From Pseudomonas ceruminis (GTDB lineage: Bacteria; Pseudomonadota; Gammaproteobacteria; Pseudomonadales; Pseudomonadaceae): a stretch of 64,000 nt of DNA. Shown piece by piece: positions 8,878-17,633 of the stretch; the stretch's first letter is position 1; every line of letters begins with the position of its first letter. Under the pieces are notes generated by a model, which was not told the origin of the DNA, ran no database searches, and saw only the letters and a list, made by a program, of their open reading frames with translations. Location: assembly GCF_021602025.1 (NCBI RefSeq), contig NZ_BQHW01000019.1, positions 62,001 to 126,000 on the forward strand. Direction: 5' to 3'. Both the position numbers and the translations under genes were made by a program.

Positions 8878-9926
8878 GGGATCACTTGAACGGTGTGTTG
8901 CCTCCCACTATGCCCCGTCACGCCAACCAGTCAAGGCTAAGCAACAGGCGCCGCTGCTCACTGCCTGGCGAGCGGTGGATCAACCCCGCGCCTTCGTTGC
9001 CCAACCATTTCTCCCCTTTGAGCACGGCCACCTCCCCAGCCTGGAGGCTACGGATGTTATCCACAGGGGCTTGCGCCCGTTGCAAGCCGTCACGTTCGAT
9101 CGCGCCCTCTTCCAGCCACTCGCTGCCGGGCCCGATGTAGGTCGTGAGTAGCCGCAAGGGCACGTTATCCACATGGAACCGTGGGCACATCGCGCCCTGC
9201 AGCACGCGCAGACGCAGCCCAACCCGGCGTGCGCCCAACAGACAGGTAAACGCCGACACCAACCAGGCCACATCGGCAATGAACCCCTCGTAACCGTGCA
9301 AGTCGGCTGCCTCGCGCAGCAACCCGGGCAACACCACGGGTTCATGCTCATTCACATCGACGACCCGCTGATCCGTCAGGGCCTGACCCAGGCTGACCAC
9401 CAAGGCCGCGAAGTCTTCCAGCTGCGCCGGCAAACGGCGCTGCCAGACAGCCAGATTGACACCATCCTGAAAGACTTCAGTCAGTACCTTGGGAGATTCG
9501 CCGAATACCTGGCGGATATCCACAGGTGGACACGCAAGCTTCATGCGGCCTCCTCGCTGTACCACGGGCCGAATGGGTCCTCCATGCGCAGCCACCCCAT
9601 AGGGCCTAGTGCCATCTCTTCGTCATTCAACAAGCAGGCCTCCAGCTCTGTGGATAACCTGGCAAAGTCGATGTTCTGCCCAATGAACACCAACTCCTGA
9701 CGGCAGTCGCCGCTCTCGACCGTCCAATGCTTTAGGATGTCCGCCATGCTTTGCTCATCCTGCGGCCACTGCTCGCGCGGTACAAAACGCCACCAGCGCC
9801 CGGCCAGGCCGTGGCGCATCATGCCGCCGGCCTGCGACCAGCTGCCGGCCTCCTGGTATTTGCTGGCCAGCCAGAAGAACCCCTTCGAGCGCAGCAAGCG
9901 GCCATTGCTCCATTGCTTGTGGATAA
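8064..9926. other. Intragenic cluster of DnaA boxes (putative DnaA-titration locus)
   Basis: Six exact TTATCCACA boxes (either strand) lie at 8064-8072, 8261-8269, 9057-9065, 9165-9173, 9649-9657 and 9918-9926. One-mismatch boxes lie at 8214-8222, 8290-8298, 8370-8378 and 9516-9524. They occur in three successive genes and in all three reading frames, including one that uses the rare Leu codon TTA. No exact box was found between 10 and 41 kb. The titration role is inferred by analogy with E. coli datA. Confidence 0.5.
8918..9544 (-). CDS. DUF1826 domain-containing protein (Zur-cluster member)
   Basis: This 208-residue cytoplasmic protein of unknown function is a recurring neighbour of ZigA in pseudomonads. 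Visible features are a short [10 protein letters not shown] start, a conserved [21 protein letters not shown] segment (nt 9120-9180) and [17 protein letters not shown] near the C-terminus, with several His, Asp and Glu residues that could bind metal. The ATG at 9544 overlaps the zigA stop codon by four bases (ATGA) and has GAGGAGG upstream, which indicates translational coupling. A role in zinc-starvation survival is inferred from the operon only. Confidence 0.85.
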   Translation of the reverse strand: MKLACPPVDIRQVFGESPKVLTEVFQDGVNLAVWQRRLPAQLEDFAALVVSLGQALTDQRVVDVNEHEPVVLPGLLREAADLHGYEGFIADVAWLVSAFTCLLGARRVGLRLRVLQGAMCPRFHVDNVPLRLLTTYIGPGSEWLEEGAIERDGLQRAQAPVDNIRSLQAGEVAVLKGEKWLGNEGAGLIHRSPGSEQRRLLLSLDWLA

Positions 9927-10749
9927 AGTCGAAAAAGCGCTGGGGATGCAACGGCCTGCGGGCTTCCCAACTGGTTGCGGCAATGCCGTATTCCTGCGTT
10001 TCCGGCACATGCTCACCGCGCATTTCCTGCAACCAGCCAGGTGCCTGTGCCGCCAGATCGAAGTCGAACAGGCCGGTATCGAGGATCCGCTCCAGCGGCA
10101 CTTGGCCCATCACCATGGGCACGATCTGCGCCCGCGGGTTGAGGCTGCGCAAAATAGCCATGAGCTCTTCGCGCTCGTGCTGGCTGATCAGGTCGATCTT
10201 GCTCAGCAGCAGTACGTCAGCGAATTCGACTTGTTCGATCAGCAGGTCCGTGATCGACCGCTCGTCGTCTTCCCCCAAGGTCTCGCCCCGACTCGCCAGG
10301 CTATCGGCCGCCTGATAGTCACGCAGGAAGTTCAGGCCATCGACCACCGTGACCATGGTGTCCAACCGCGCCATGTCTGACAGGCTACGGCCTTGCTCGT
10401 CGCGGAACGTGAAAGTTTCTGCCACCGGCAGCGGCTCGGAGATCCCCGTGGACTCGATGAGTAAATAATCGAAGCGGCCCTCTTCGGCCAATCGGGCGAC
10501 TTCTTCCAGCAAGTCCTCACGCAGGGTGCAGCAGATGCAACCGTTGCTCATCTCCACCAGTTTTTCCTCGGCGCGGTTCAAGCTGACGTTGCGCTGTACC
10601 TCACTGGCATCGATGTTGATTTCACTCATGTCGTTGACGATCACGGCAACCCGCAGGTTGTCGCGATTACGCAGCACATGGTTGAGCAAGGTGCTTTTGC
10701 CGGCCCCCAGGAAGCCGGAAAGCACGGTGACGGGAAGGCGATGGGGCAT
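9541..10749 (-). CDS. zigA: Zinc-responsive COG0523 GTPase ZigA
   Basis: This 402-residue GTPase of the zinc-homeostasis subgroup has Walker [15 protein letters not shown] at residues 9-22, the CxCC-type motif [11 protein letters not shown], a SKIDL base motif and a long CobW_C domain ([13 protein letters not shown]...). ZigA proteins are induced by zinc starvation and are thought to deliver zinc to client enzymes. It is the first gene of the operon zigA-DUF1826-CobW. The start is ATG at 10749 ([17 protein letters not shown]); an upstream extension would run into the promoter. A Zur-box-like palindrome lies 49 bases upstream. Confidence 0.93.
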   Translation of the reverse strand: MPHRLPVTVLSGFLGAGKSTLLNHVLRNRDNLRVAVIVNDMSEINIDASEVQRNVSLNRAEEKLVEMSNGCICCTLREDLLEEVARLAEEGRFDYLLIESTGISEPLPVAETFTFRDEQGRSLSDMARLDTMVTVVDGLNFLRDYQAADSLASRGETLGEDDERSITDLLIEQVEFADVLLLSKIDLISQHEREELMAILRSLNPRAQIVPMVMGQVPLERILDTGLFDFDLAAQAPGWLQEMRGEHVPETQEYGIAATSWEARRPLHPQRFFDFIHKQWSNGRLLRSKGFFWLASKYQEAGSWSQAGGMMRHGLAGRWWRFVPREQWPQDEQSMADILKHWTVESGDCRQELVFIGQNIDFARLSTELEACLLNDEEMALGPMGWLRMEDPFGPWYSEEAA

Positions 10750-10794
10750 GGCGAATCCTCTACAGGCGGACGCATTCGAAACGATGCATTGCAC

Positions 10795-10813
10795 AATGTT
10801 ATAAAGTAACAAT
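10795..10813. promoter_or_regulatory. Zur-box-like operator
   Basis: The sequence AATGTTATAAAGTAACAAT contains GTTA-N5-TAAC and matches the Pseudomonas Zur pattern GTTATAnnrTAAC. It sits in the 111-base gap between divergent zigA and the secreted small protein, so it could control both directions. Binding is inferred. Confidence 0.65.
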
Positions 10814-10860
10814 ACAATTTCGCCAAGTCGTACTCGTCGCAAGAGTACCCGGAGATGGAA

Positions 10861-11241
10861 ATGAACCTGTCACGCGTCATCGTGCTGTTACTGCTTGTCG
10901 CACCAGCACCGTTGGTTGCCATGCCGCATGGCGAGAAGTTGCCACTGTGTACGCGCAGCGCAACGCTGGTGGCGTGTGAGGATGGCAACGGCAGCTACTA
11001 CAGCGTGCGCACAGAAGGTACTCATTTTTACCTGCGTGGTTACGACAGTGCGACACGTCGCCTTTGGGCGCAAACCAATAGCCGTTATGGTTCGCTGACC
11101 TTTTTCACCGGCCTGGCCAGTGATGGTGAGGCGTGGGTTGGCTACAGCCGCCGCGTGGGGTGGACAACCTTGAACCGTGTGTCCAGTTCCAGCGGCCAAC
11201 GTTTCAACCTGCATTGCAGCCTGGTCGGCGGTTGCCGCTGA
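10861..11241 (+). CDS. Secreted small protein of the zinc cluster, unknown function
   Basis: This 126-residue protein has a clear signal peptide ([20 protein letters not shown]). The mature part has four Cys (residues 30, 39, 119, 125), which could form two disulfides or a metal site. The rest is rich in Ser, Gly, Tyr and Arg, with a beta-like pattern ([19 protein letters not shown]). I do not recognise a named domain. The ATG at 10861 was preferred to the one at 10855 because GGAG lies directly before the latter. It is followed 21 bases later by folE2 and probably shares the Zur-controlled promoter. Confidence 0.75.
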   Translation: MNLSRVIVLLLLVAPAPLVAMPHGEKLPLCTRSATLVACEDGNGSYYSVRTEGTHFYLRGYDSATRRLWAQTNSRYGSLTFFTGLASDGEAWVGYSRRVGWTTLNRVSSSSGQRFNLHCSLVGGCR

Positions 11242-11262
11242 TTTCCCTGCCTGGTATCCAGA

Positions 11263-12150
11263 ATGACAAACCTGACGCTCCCTGACATCGCTGCGCAAAC
11301 ACACCTGGACACGACCCCGCTCGACTGGGTAGGCATGTGCGGTATTGCCGTCCCCATACAGGTCGATGGCCAAAGGGTGGCTGCCAAGGCCGACGCCGGG
11401 GTGAGCCTGGTGGATGGCACATCCCGCGGTATTCATATGTCGCGTCTGTATTTGGCGCTTGAGATGCTGGAACAGCAAACGCTGACGCCCTTGGCGATTC
11501 GCCGTTTGCTGGCAAGCTTTCTTGCTAGCCATGAGGGCCTCTCCGACGCCGCCTACTTGCGTTTGCGCTTCGAGCACATGTTGAAACGGCCGGCACTTAT
11601 CAGCCGCTTGTCGGGCTGGAAAAGCTACGCGATAACCATTGATTCGAAGATCGAAAATGAAATGTTCCACGTGGAACTATCGGTGCAGGTGCCTTATTCC
11701 TCCACTTGCCCCTGTTCGGCCGCCCTGGCCAGGCAACTGATTCAGGAGCAGTTCCAGAGAGAATTTGCCGAGCGGCCGTTGGATCACTCGGCCGTCTTGG
11801 CTTGGCTGGGCAGCAGCGAAGGCATCGTCGCCACCCCACACAGCCAACGCAGCCTAGCCACTGTTCACATACGGTTGAACAGCAATCTGGACTCGCTACC
11901 TGTCACCGAACTGATCGATACGGCGGAGGCCAGCCTGGGCACTGCCGTGCAAACCGCCGTTAAACGTGCCGACGAACAAGCATTCGCTTTGGCAAATGGA
12001 CAGAACCTGATGTTCTGTGAAGACGCCGCACGGCGGTTGCATCAATCGCTGCGTCAGGCTGAGGGGGTGTCGGCCTTCAAGCTTCGCGTGGAACATGCAG
12101 AAAGCCTGCATGCCCACGACGCAGTAGCCAGCAGCCAGTGGCGGTGGTGA
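11263..12150 (+). CDS. folE2: GTP cyclohydrolase FolE2 (GCYH-IB)
   Basis: This 295-residue type IB GTP cyclohydrolase converts GTP to 7,8-dihydroneopterin triphosphate, the first step of folate synthesis. The family's metal-ligand Cys motif is visible as STCPCSAALAR, with the conserved NLMFCEDAAR region near the C-terminus. FolE2 works with metals other than zinc and replaces zinc-dependent FolE under zinc limitation, which fits its place next to zigA. It is probably co-transcribed with the secreted small protein. Codons near 11663-11678 contain a 15/16 match to parS. Confidence 0.95.
   Translation: MTNLTLPDIAAQTHLDTTPLDWVGMCGIAVPIQVDGQRVAAKADAGVSLVDGTSRGIHMSRLYLALEMLEQQTLTPLAIRRLLASFLASHEGLSDAAYLRLRFEHMLKRPALISRLSGWKSYAITIDSKIENEMFHVELSVQVPYSSTCPCSAALARQLIQEQFQREFAERPLDHSAVLAWLGSSEGIVATPHSQRSLATVHIRLNSNLDSLPVTELIDTAEASLGTAVQTAVKRADEQAFALANGQNLMFCEDAARRLHQSLRQAEGVSAFKLRVEHAESLHAHDAVASSQWRW
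11663..11678. other. parS-like palindrome inside folE2
   Basis: TGTTCCACGTGGAACT matches the Pseudomonas ParB site TGTTCCACGTGGAACA at 15 of 16 positions. It lies about 48 kb from dnaA on the glmS side. The function is inferred from sequence. Confidence 0.6.
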
Positions 12151-12153
12151 TCA

Positions 12154-12681
12154 TCAAGTACGGGGTTTGACGGTTCCACAGTCACTGCCCAACCAGACAG
12201 CGCGGGTGTTCATGCTGCCTTGTTGCTGCACACCCGAAGCATTGAAGGTACCGTTCACCTGGGTTGTGAACTCCTTGTCACTCAGGAAGGTTGCCTGGCC
12301 AGTGCCCTGGGCTTTGGGGCAACTGAATTGAAACTTCCAAACATTCCCGGTGCGGTCGGTAATCTTCTGGGTGCACCCTGATTTGGGGTCTTGAAGGGGA
12401 ATGTCGTTGGTCTGTACCTGCTCCGGCGTCAGGCAGGACCGCACACCATTACCACCCACGGTGATGCCCTGTTTCGCCAGCGTGCCTTCCACCATTGCGC
12501 GTTGCTCCGGCGGCAGGTTCTTCAACTGGCCAAGCATGAACTGCATATCGGGCAACGGCTTGCCATCGACCTGCATGTTACTGGTGGTCAGTTCCCACAG
12601 GCCGGGTTGCAACATCTGCGCATGCACCAGTGGGCTGCTTAAACCAAAAGCCAGAGCCAACAGTGGCAGACGAATCTTCAT
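12154..12681 (-). CDS. DUF3617 domain-containing periplasmic protein
   Basis: This 175-residue protein has a signal peptide (MKIRLPLLALAFGLSSPLVHA), then MLQPGLWELTTSNMQVDGK, the hallmark of DUF3617. Conserved Cys residues (SCLTPEQ, KSGCTQKI, SCPKAQG, SDCG) could form two disulfides. The function is unknown; it is expected to be periplasmic. It converges with folE2, leaving three bases between the stops, and is divergent from cls. Confidence 0.88.
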   Translation of the reverse strand: MKIRLPLLALAFGLSSPLVHAQMLQPGLWELTTSNMQVDGKPLPDMQFMLGQLKNLPPEQRAMVEGTLAKQGITVGGNGVRSCLTPEQVQTNDIPLQDPKSGCTQKITDRTGNVWKFQFSCPKAQGTGQATFLSDKEFTTQVNGTFNASGVQQQGSMNTRAVWLGSDCGTVKPRT

Positions 12682-12811
12682 GGACCAACGCTCCTCGAAA
12701 AGCCGGCCAACGGGCCGGTCTGAGCCTTAGACGCCAAATCCGCTTTCAGGTTGCAAGGCGAGCCTTGAACGTGTTCTGTTATCCGCTGTGTATTCGCCAA
12801 GCAGGATGCGT

Positions 12812-14251
12812 ATGGATTACCACAGCCCCTACTTCTTCGGTTATGTGCTCGGCCTCGTTCACTTGCTAGGCATCATTGCTGCGCTGCACGCGGTGTTCAC
12901 CGTGCGTACCGCCCAAGGCGCAATCGCCTGGGCAATGTCACTGTTCTTCATTCCCTATTTCACCCTGATCCCGTACCTGATCTTCGGCGCCCGCTCCTTC
13001 TATGCCTACATCCAGGCAAGGCGCCAGGCCAACCAGGAAATGCACGTGGCCATGGCCAACCTGAACTGGCGGCCTTGGGTCGAAGAGGCATTGACCGCCC
13101 GCGAGTCGGAGAGCTACGCCGCCCTGCGCGCCATGCCGAAACTAGGGCGGATGCCCTGCCTGGCCAACAACCAGGTGAAATTGCTGATCGATGGCACAGC
13201 CACATTCGACGCCATCTTCGCTGCCATCGACCAGGCTCGCGAGGTGGTGTTGGTACAGTTCTTCATCATTCACAACGACACCATTGGCAAGGCGCTGCAG
13301 CAACTCCTGCTGCGCAAAGCGGCCGAGGGTGTGAAGGTGTTCGTGCTGTATGACCGGGTAGGCAGCCATGCTCTGTCCGCCAGCTATAGCCGGGTACTGC
13401 GCGAAGGCGGGGTAGAAATCCATGCCTTTGCCACTCGCCGGGGATGGTTCAATCGCTTCCAGGTGAACTTTCGCAACCATCGCAAGATTGTCGTGGTCGA
13501 TGGCCTGACCGGGTTCATTGGCGGGCATAACGTGGGTGATGAGTACTTGGGCGGCAACCCTCGCCTTTCGCCTTGGCGCGATACCCATGTGCAGATCAGC
13601 GGGCCTGTACTGGCTTGCCTGCAAGAGTCGTTCGCCGAGGACTGGTACTGGGCCACGCGCCAGCTCCCGCCGCTGATCCTGCCCGACACCTACCCGGACA
13701 ACGGTGTGCTGTGCCAAGCGTTGGCCAGCGGCCCTGCAGACCCGCAGGAAACCTGCTCACTGTTCTTCCTCGAAGCGATCCACTCTGCGACCCGGCGAGT
13801 ATGGATCACCAGCCCGTATTTCATCCCCGACGAAGCCGTGTTCGCCGCGTTACGCCTGGCCGTGCTGCGGGGCGTGGATGTGCGGATCCTGATCCCTTCC
13901 CGCCCCGATCACCGTATCGTCTACGCAGCCTCCAGCCTATTCGCGTTCGAAGCGGTACGGGCAGGCGTGCGCATGTTCCGCTACCAGCCAGGTTTTCTGC
14001 ATCAGAAGGTGGTGTTGGTGGACGATGACGTCAGCGCGATCGGCAGTGCCAACCTGGACAACCGGTCTTTCCGACTCAACTTCGAAATCACCTTGCTGAC
14101 CGTCGACCGCGCCTTTGCCGATCAGGTCGAGGCGATGTTGATCGAAGACTTCGAGCAGGCGGTGGAAATTACTGCCGAAGACAGCCGCGATACCCACCGC
14201 ATTCAGCAACTGGGCATGCGCATCGCACGTTTGATTTCACCGATTCTGTAA
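12812..14251 (+). CDS. cls: Cardiolipin synthase
   Basis: This 479-residue membrane enzyme of the phospholipase D superfamily joins two phosphatidylglycerol molecules to give cardiolipin. Two N-terminal membrane spans ([19 protein letters not shown] and [19 protein letters not shown]) precede two HKD motifs, [17 protein letters not shown] near residue 222 and [21 protein letters not shown] near 395. The ATG at 12812 has AGGA at about 12803; an earlier ATG would add eight residues. A bidirectional hairpin separates it from convergent cfa. Confidence 0.95.
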   Translation: MDYHSPYFFGYVLGLVHLLGIIAALHAVFTVRTAQGAIAWAMSLFFIPYFTLIPYLIFGARSFYAYIQARRQANQEMHVAMANLNWRPWVEEALTARESESYAALRAMPKLGRMPCLANNQVKLLIDGTATFDAIFAAIDQAREVVLVQFFIIHNDTIGKALQQLLLRKAAEGVKVFVLYDRVGSHALSASYSRVLREGGVEIHAFATRRGWFNRFQVNFRNHRKIVVVDGLTGFIGGHNVGDEYLGGNPRLSPWRDTHVQISGPVLACLQESFAEDWYWATRQLPPLILPDTYPDNGVLCQALASGPADPQETCSLFFLEAIHSATRRVWITSPYFIPDEAVFAALRLAVLRGVDVRILIPSRPDHRIVYAASSLFAFEAVRAGVRMFRYQPGFLHQKVVLVDDDVSAIGSANLDNRSFRLNFEITLLTVDRAFADQVEAMLIEDFEQAVEITAEDSRDTHRIQQLGMRIARLISPIL

Positions 14252-14253
14252 AG

Positions 14254-14282
14254 AAACCGGGGCCGCTTGCGGCCCCGTTTCA
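14254..14282. terminator. Bidirectional terminator between cls and cfa
   Basis: The GC-rich stem GGGGCCGC-tt-GCGGCCCC is flanked by GAAA on the left and TTTC on the right. It lies between two convergent stop codons. Confidence 0.85.
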
Positions 14283-14287
14283 GGGTG

Positions 14288-15472
14288 TCAGCGATACAGG
14301 TCTTCGCGCGTCCAGGGCAGGTCATGGTGCCCATCGGCGTAGGGTTTCACCGCAAGGATCTGGTGCAGGTTGATCCAGCCCTTCTGGAAGGCATAGGCAC
14401 AGCCGGCCAGGTACAGACGCCAGATGCGCAAGGTTTTCTCCGGCACCAACGCGGCGGCCTTGTGTAGCTGGTTTTCCAGGTTCTCGCTCCAATGATGCAG
14501 CGTCTTGGCGTAATGCAGGCGCAAGCTCTCGACATCCACTACCTCAAGCCCTGCTTCACAAATGTTCGCGCTGATCATCGACAGGTGGGGAAGCTCCCCA
14601 TGGGGGAACACGTAACGATCGATGAAGTCACCCGCACCACGCCCGACTGGCCGCCCATCGACGTGCTTGGCGGTGATGCCGTGGTTCATCACCAGGCCAC
14701 CTTCTCGAACGGCGCCGAACAGCTTCTGGCAGTACAGCGCCAGGTTGGCATGCCCCACGTGTTCGAACATGCCGACACTCACCACCTTGTCGAAGCGGCC
14801 ATCCTGGGGCAAGTCGCGGTAATCAAGAATCTGCAGGTCGACCTTGCCACTCAACCCCTCCTTCTTGACGCGCTCACGCCCAAGCTTGAGTTGCTCTTTG
14901 CTCAACGTGATGCCGAACACTTTGGCGCCGTATTCGCGTGCGGCAAAGCGTGACAGCCCACCCCAACCGCAACCGACATCGAGCAGATAGTCCCCTTCCT
15001 GCAGGCGCAGCTTGCGACACAGGTGGTCGAACTTGTCCTGTTGCGCCTGATCCAGTGTGTTGTCCTGCTCACGGAAGTAAGCACAGGAGTAAGCCATGTC
15101 CTGGTCGAGCCACAGCTTGTAGAACTCGTTGGACACGTCGTAGTGGTAGGAGATGGCCTCGGCATCGGTGGTCTTGTCGTGCGCCATACGCTGGGGAGGT
15201 GCTTCATCCTCATCGGTCAGCAGGGCTTCGCTCAACTCGTCGCAGACGCGAATGGCTTCGCCGATATCGCCTTCCAGCTCCAGCTTGCCTTCAACGAAAG
15301 CGGTGCCTAGTTGATCCATGCTTGGATGGGTCAGCTGAGTAATCAGCTGCGGCTCCTTCACCAGAATCGTGACCTGAGGGCTGGGCCCCAGATCGAACTC
15401 ATTACCGTCCCACAGTTTAAGGCGCAGAGGCAGGTGAAGACTCTGCAACGCCGGTGGAAGTTGCGCAAGCAT
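14288..15472 (-). CDS. cfa: Cyclopropane-fatty-acyl-phospholipid synthase
   Basis: This 394-residue S-adenosylmethionine-dependent enzyme converts cis double bonds of membrane phospholipids to cyclopropane rings. The SAM-binding motif LLDVGCGWGGLSRFAA lies near residues 158-173, and the family motifs YSCAYF, GMFEHVGHANL and YVFPHGELPHL follow. In P. putida this enzyme is induced in stationary phase through RpoS. The ATG at 15472 has AAAGGAGGGTC in front. About 205 bases separate it from the divergent lipoamide dehydrogenase gene and should hold both promoters. Confidence 0.95.
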   Translation of the reverse strand: MLAQLPPALQSLHLPLRLKLWDGNEFDLGPSPQVTILVKEPQLITQLTHPSMDQLGTAFVEGKLELEGDIGEAIRVCDELSEALLTDEDEAPPQRMAHDKTTDAEAISYHYDVSNEFYKLWLDQDMAYSCAYFREQDNTLDQAQQDKFDHLCRKLRLQEGDYLLDVGCGWGGLSRFAAREYGAKVFGITLSKEQLKLGRERVKKEGLSGKVDLQILDYRDLPQDGRFDKVVSVGMFEHVGHANLALYCQKLFGAVREGGLVMNHGITAKHVDGRPVGRGAGDFIDRYVFPHGELPHLSMISANICEAGLEVVDVESLRLHYAKTLHHWSENLENQLHKAAALVPEKTLRIWRLYLAGCAYAFQKGWINLHQILAVKPYADGHHDLPWTREDLYR

Positions 15473-15677
15473 GAACGACCCTCCTTTCCATTTTGGGTAC
15501 GACGCATGATGTTTCGAACGCCACCGAAATAGAGTAGTTCATTCAGCCAAGGTTTCCGCTAACCAAGACCAAGGTCTAGAGCGGCCGGCGCTCATCCACA
15601 CTCTAGATTGTATACAATTCCCCGCGCTCAGCTTAACCTTGTGCCCCTCTCGCACTTCTTCATCTGGAGTACAACCC

Positions 15678-17078
15678 ATGAAATCCTTTGACGTGGTGAT
15701 CATCGGTGGCGGCCCTGGCGGCTACAACGCGGCGATTCGCGCCGGCCAGCTCGGCCTGAGCGTGGCTTGTGTGGAAGGCCGCTCGACCCTCGGCGGCACC
15801 TGCCTGAATGTTGGCTGCATGCCATCCAAGGCCTTGCTGCACGCCTCGGAGCTTTACGAAGCCGCCAGCGGCGACGAGTTCGCTCACCTGGGCATCGAGG
15901 TGAAACCCACCTTGAACCTCGCCCAAATGATGAAACAGAAGGACGAGAGCGTGACCGGCCTGACCAAGGGCATCGAGTACCTGTTCCGCAAGAACAAGGT
16001 CGAATGGATCAAGGGCTGGGGGCGCCTGGATGGTGTTGGCAAGGTCATCGTCAAAGCCGAAGACGGCAGCGAAACCCCGTTGCAGGCCAAGGACATCGTT
16101 ATCGCCACCGGCTCCGAGCCCACGCCCCTGCCGGGGGTGACCATCGATAACCAGCGCATCATCGACTCCACCGGCGCCCTCGCCCTGCCCCAGGTGCCCA
16201 AGCACCTGGTGGTCATCGGTGCAGGCGTCATCGGCCTGGAACTGGGGTCGGTGTGGCGTCGCCTGGGCAGCGAGGTCACCGTCATCGAGTACCTTGACCG
16301 CATCTGCCCGGGTACTGACGAGGAAACCGCCAAGACCCTGCACAAAGCCTTGGCCAAACAAGGCATGGCCTTCAAGCTGGGTAGCAAGGTGACCCAGGCC
16401 AACGCAACGGCTGATGGCGTAAGCCTGACCGTCGAACCTGCTGCTGGTGGTACGGCACAGACCCTGGAAGCCGACTATGTATTGGTCGCCATTGGCCGCC
16501 GCCCCTATACCAAGGGCCTGAACCTGCAAAGTGTCGGCCTGGAAACCGACAAACGCGGCATGCTTGGCAACGAGCACCATCGCACCACGGTCCCAGGCAT
16601 CTGGGTAATCGGTGATGTCACCTCCGGCCCGATGTTGGCCCACAAAGCAGAAGACGAAGCAGTGGCGTGCATCGAACGCATTGCCGGCAAGCCGCACGAG
16701 GTCAACTACAACCTGATCCCCGGCGTGATCTACACCCGCCCGGAACTCGCCACTGTCGGCAAGACCGAAGAGCAGCTCAAGGCCGAGGGCCGCGCCTACA
16801 AGGTGGGCAAGTTCCCGTTCACCGCCAACAGCCGGGCCAAGATCAACCACGAGACCGAAGGCTTCGCCAAGGTGATCGCCGATGCCAACACTGATGAGGT
16901 GCTGGGCGTGCACCTGGTCGGCCCAAGCGTCAGCGAGATGATCGGCGAGTTCTGCGTGGCCATGGAGTTCTCGGCTTCGGCCGAGGATATCGCCCTCACC
17001 TGCCACCCACACCCGACCCGTTCCGAGGCATTGCGCCAGGCGGCGATGAATGTGGACGGGATGGCGATGCAGATCTGA
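15678..17078 (+). CDS. lpd: Dihydrolipoyl dehydrogenase (LPD-3 type)
   Basis: This 466-residue flavoprotein disulfide reductase reoxidises dihydrolipoamide with NAD+. It has the FAD-binding GGGPGGYNAA, redox-active CLNVGC (Cys near 42 and 47), NAD-binding GAGVIGLELGSVW, a second FAD motif (TTVPGIWVIGDVTSGPMLAHKAE region, nt 16585-16655) and the C-terminal catalytic HPHPTRSEAL. The length equals that described for the third lipoamide dehydrogenase of P. putida. No 2-oxoacid dehydrogenase E1 or E2 genes are adjacent, so its partner complex is not shown here. The start is ATG 15678 after TGGAGTACAACCC. Confidence 0.95.
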   Translation: MKSFDVVIIGGGPGGYNAAIRAGQLGLSVACVEGRSTLGGTCLNVGCMPSKALLHASELYEAASGDEFAHLGIEVKPTLNLAQMMKQKDESVTGLTKGIEYLFRKNKVEWIKGWGRLDGVGKVIVKAEDGSETPLQAKDIVIATGSEPTPLPGVTIDNQRIIDSTGALALPQVPKHLVVIGAGVIGLELGSVWRRLGSEVTVIEYLDRICPGTDEETAKTLHKALAKQGMAFKLGSKVTQANATADGVSLTVEPAAGGTAQTLEADYVLVAIGRRPYTKGLNLQSVGLETDKRGMLGNEHHRTTVPGIWVIGDVTSGPMLAHKAEDEAVACIERIAGKPHEVNYNLIPGVIYTRPELATVGKTEEQLKAEGRAYKVGKFPFTANSRAKINHETEGFAKVIADANTDEVLGVHLVGPSVSEMIGEFCVAMEFSASAEDIALTCHPHPTRSEALRQAAMNVDGMAMQI

Positions 17079-17092
17079 TCTGAGTTCAGGCC

Positions 17093-17133
17093 GCCAGACA
17101 ACAAAATCCCGGCCAGGGGCATTGTTGTCTGGC
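17093..17133 (+). terminator. Perfect 12-bp inverted repeat after lpd
   Basis: GCCAGACAACAA and TTGTTGTCTGGC form a perfect stem around a 17-base loop, starting 14 bases after the lpd stop. There is no T tract, so it may be a weak terminator or an RNA 3'-end stabiliser. Confidence 0.5.
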
Positions 17134-17206
17134 CGGCACAGGCTAGACAGCTTTCCAGCGCCTGGGCTAGGTTGCAGCTCCGACTGAAGACTGGGCTTTC
17201 GCAATC

Positions 17207-17599
17207 ATGAATGATCGGCAACTCATCGTTCCAGATGACATGCAACTACTGGCCGAAAAGGCCGGATACGCCCCAGCTGTAAAGGTGGGAAAAACCCTCT
17301 ACTGCGCAGGCCAGGTTGGGCGTACAGCGGACCTGACGGTTATCGAAGATCCTGAACAGCAATTTCTGGCCGCGTGGGAAAACCTTCGTCTCGTCCTGGC
17401 GGCCGGCGGCTGCCGGTTCGAGGACGTCGTGGAAATGACCACGTACCACGTGGACATGTCGCACTTCATGCCGCTGTTCAGAGAGGTGAAGGACAGGGTG
17501 TTTCCCAGAGGCACCTGTGCATGGACCTGCGTAGGCGTCAGCGAGCTCGCCAGGCCAGGCCTGTTGGTGGAGATCAAGTGCGTCGCTGTAGAGCGATGA
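17207..17599 (+). CDS. RidA/YjgF family protein lacking the catalytic arginine
   Basis: This 130-residue protein has the chorismate-mutase-like trimer fold of RidA. Recognisable blocks are GKTLYCAGQVG, EDVVEMTTYHVDMSHF and GLLVEIKCVAVER. Enamine/imine deaminases of the RidA subgroup need an Arg in 'PARS'; here the block reads RGTCAWTCVGV, with Trp106 at that place, so classical deaminase activity is doubtful. Rid subgroups without this Arg occur in catabolic gene clusters. It lies at the edge of the accessory block, convergent with the LysR gene. The ATG at 17207 has no strong Shine-Dalgarno. Confidence 0.85.
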   Translation: MNDRQLIVPDDMQLLAEKAGYAPAVKVGKTLYCAGQVGRTADLTVIEDPEQQFLAAWENLRLVLAAGGCRFEDVVEMTTYHVDMSHFMPLFREVKDRVFPRGTCAWTCVGVSELARPGLLVEIKCVAVER

Positions 17600-17633
17600 G
17601 CTGAGCGTTGGCGAGTTGATAGCGATCATCGCG

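Noticed and set aside
15660-17204. A 514-codon minus-strand frame opposite lpd
   Set aside because: It is antisense to an unmistakable lipoamide dehydrogenase and is a shadow of its codon usage.
17440-17458. A CCACGTGG core inside the RidA-family gene that resembles parS
   Set aside because: Only the inner bases match; the outer arms (GTA/ACAT) do not fit the ParB consensus.
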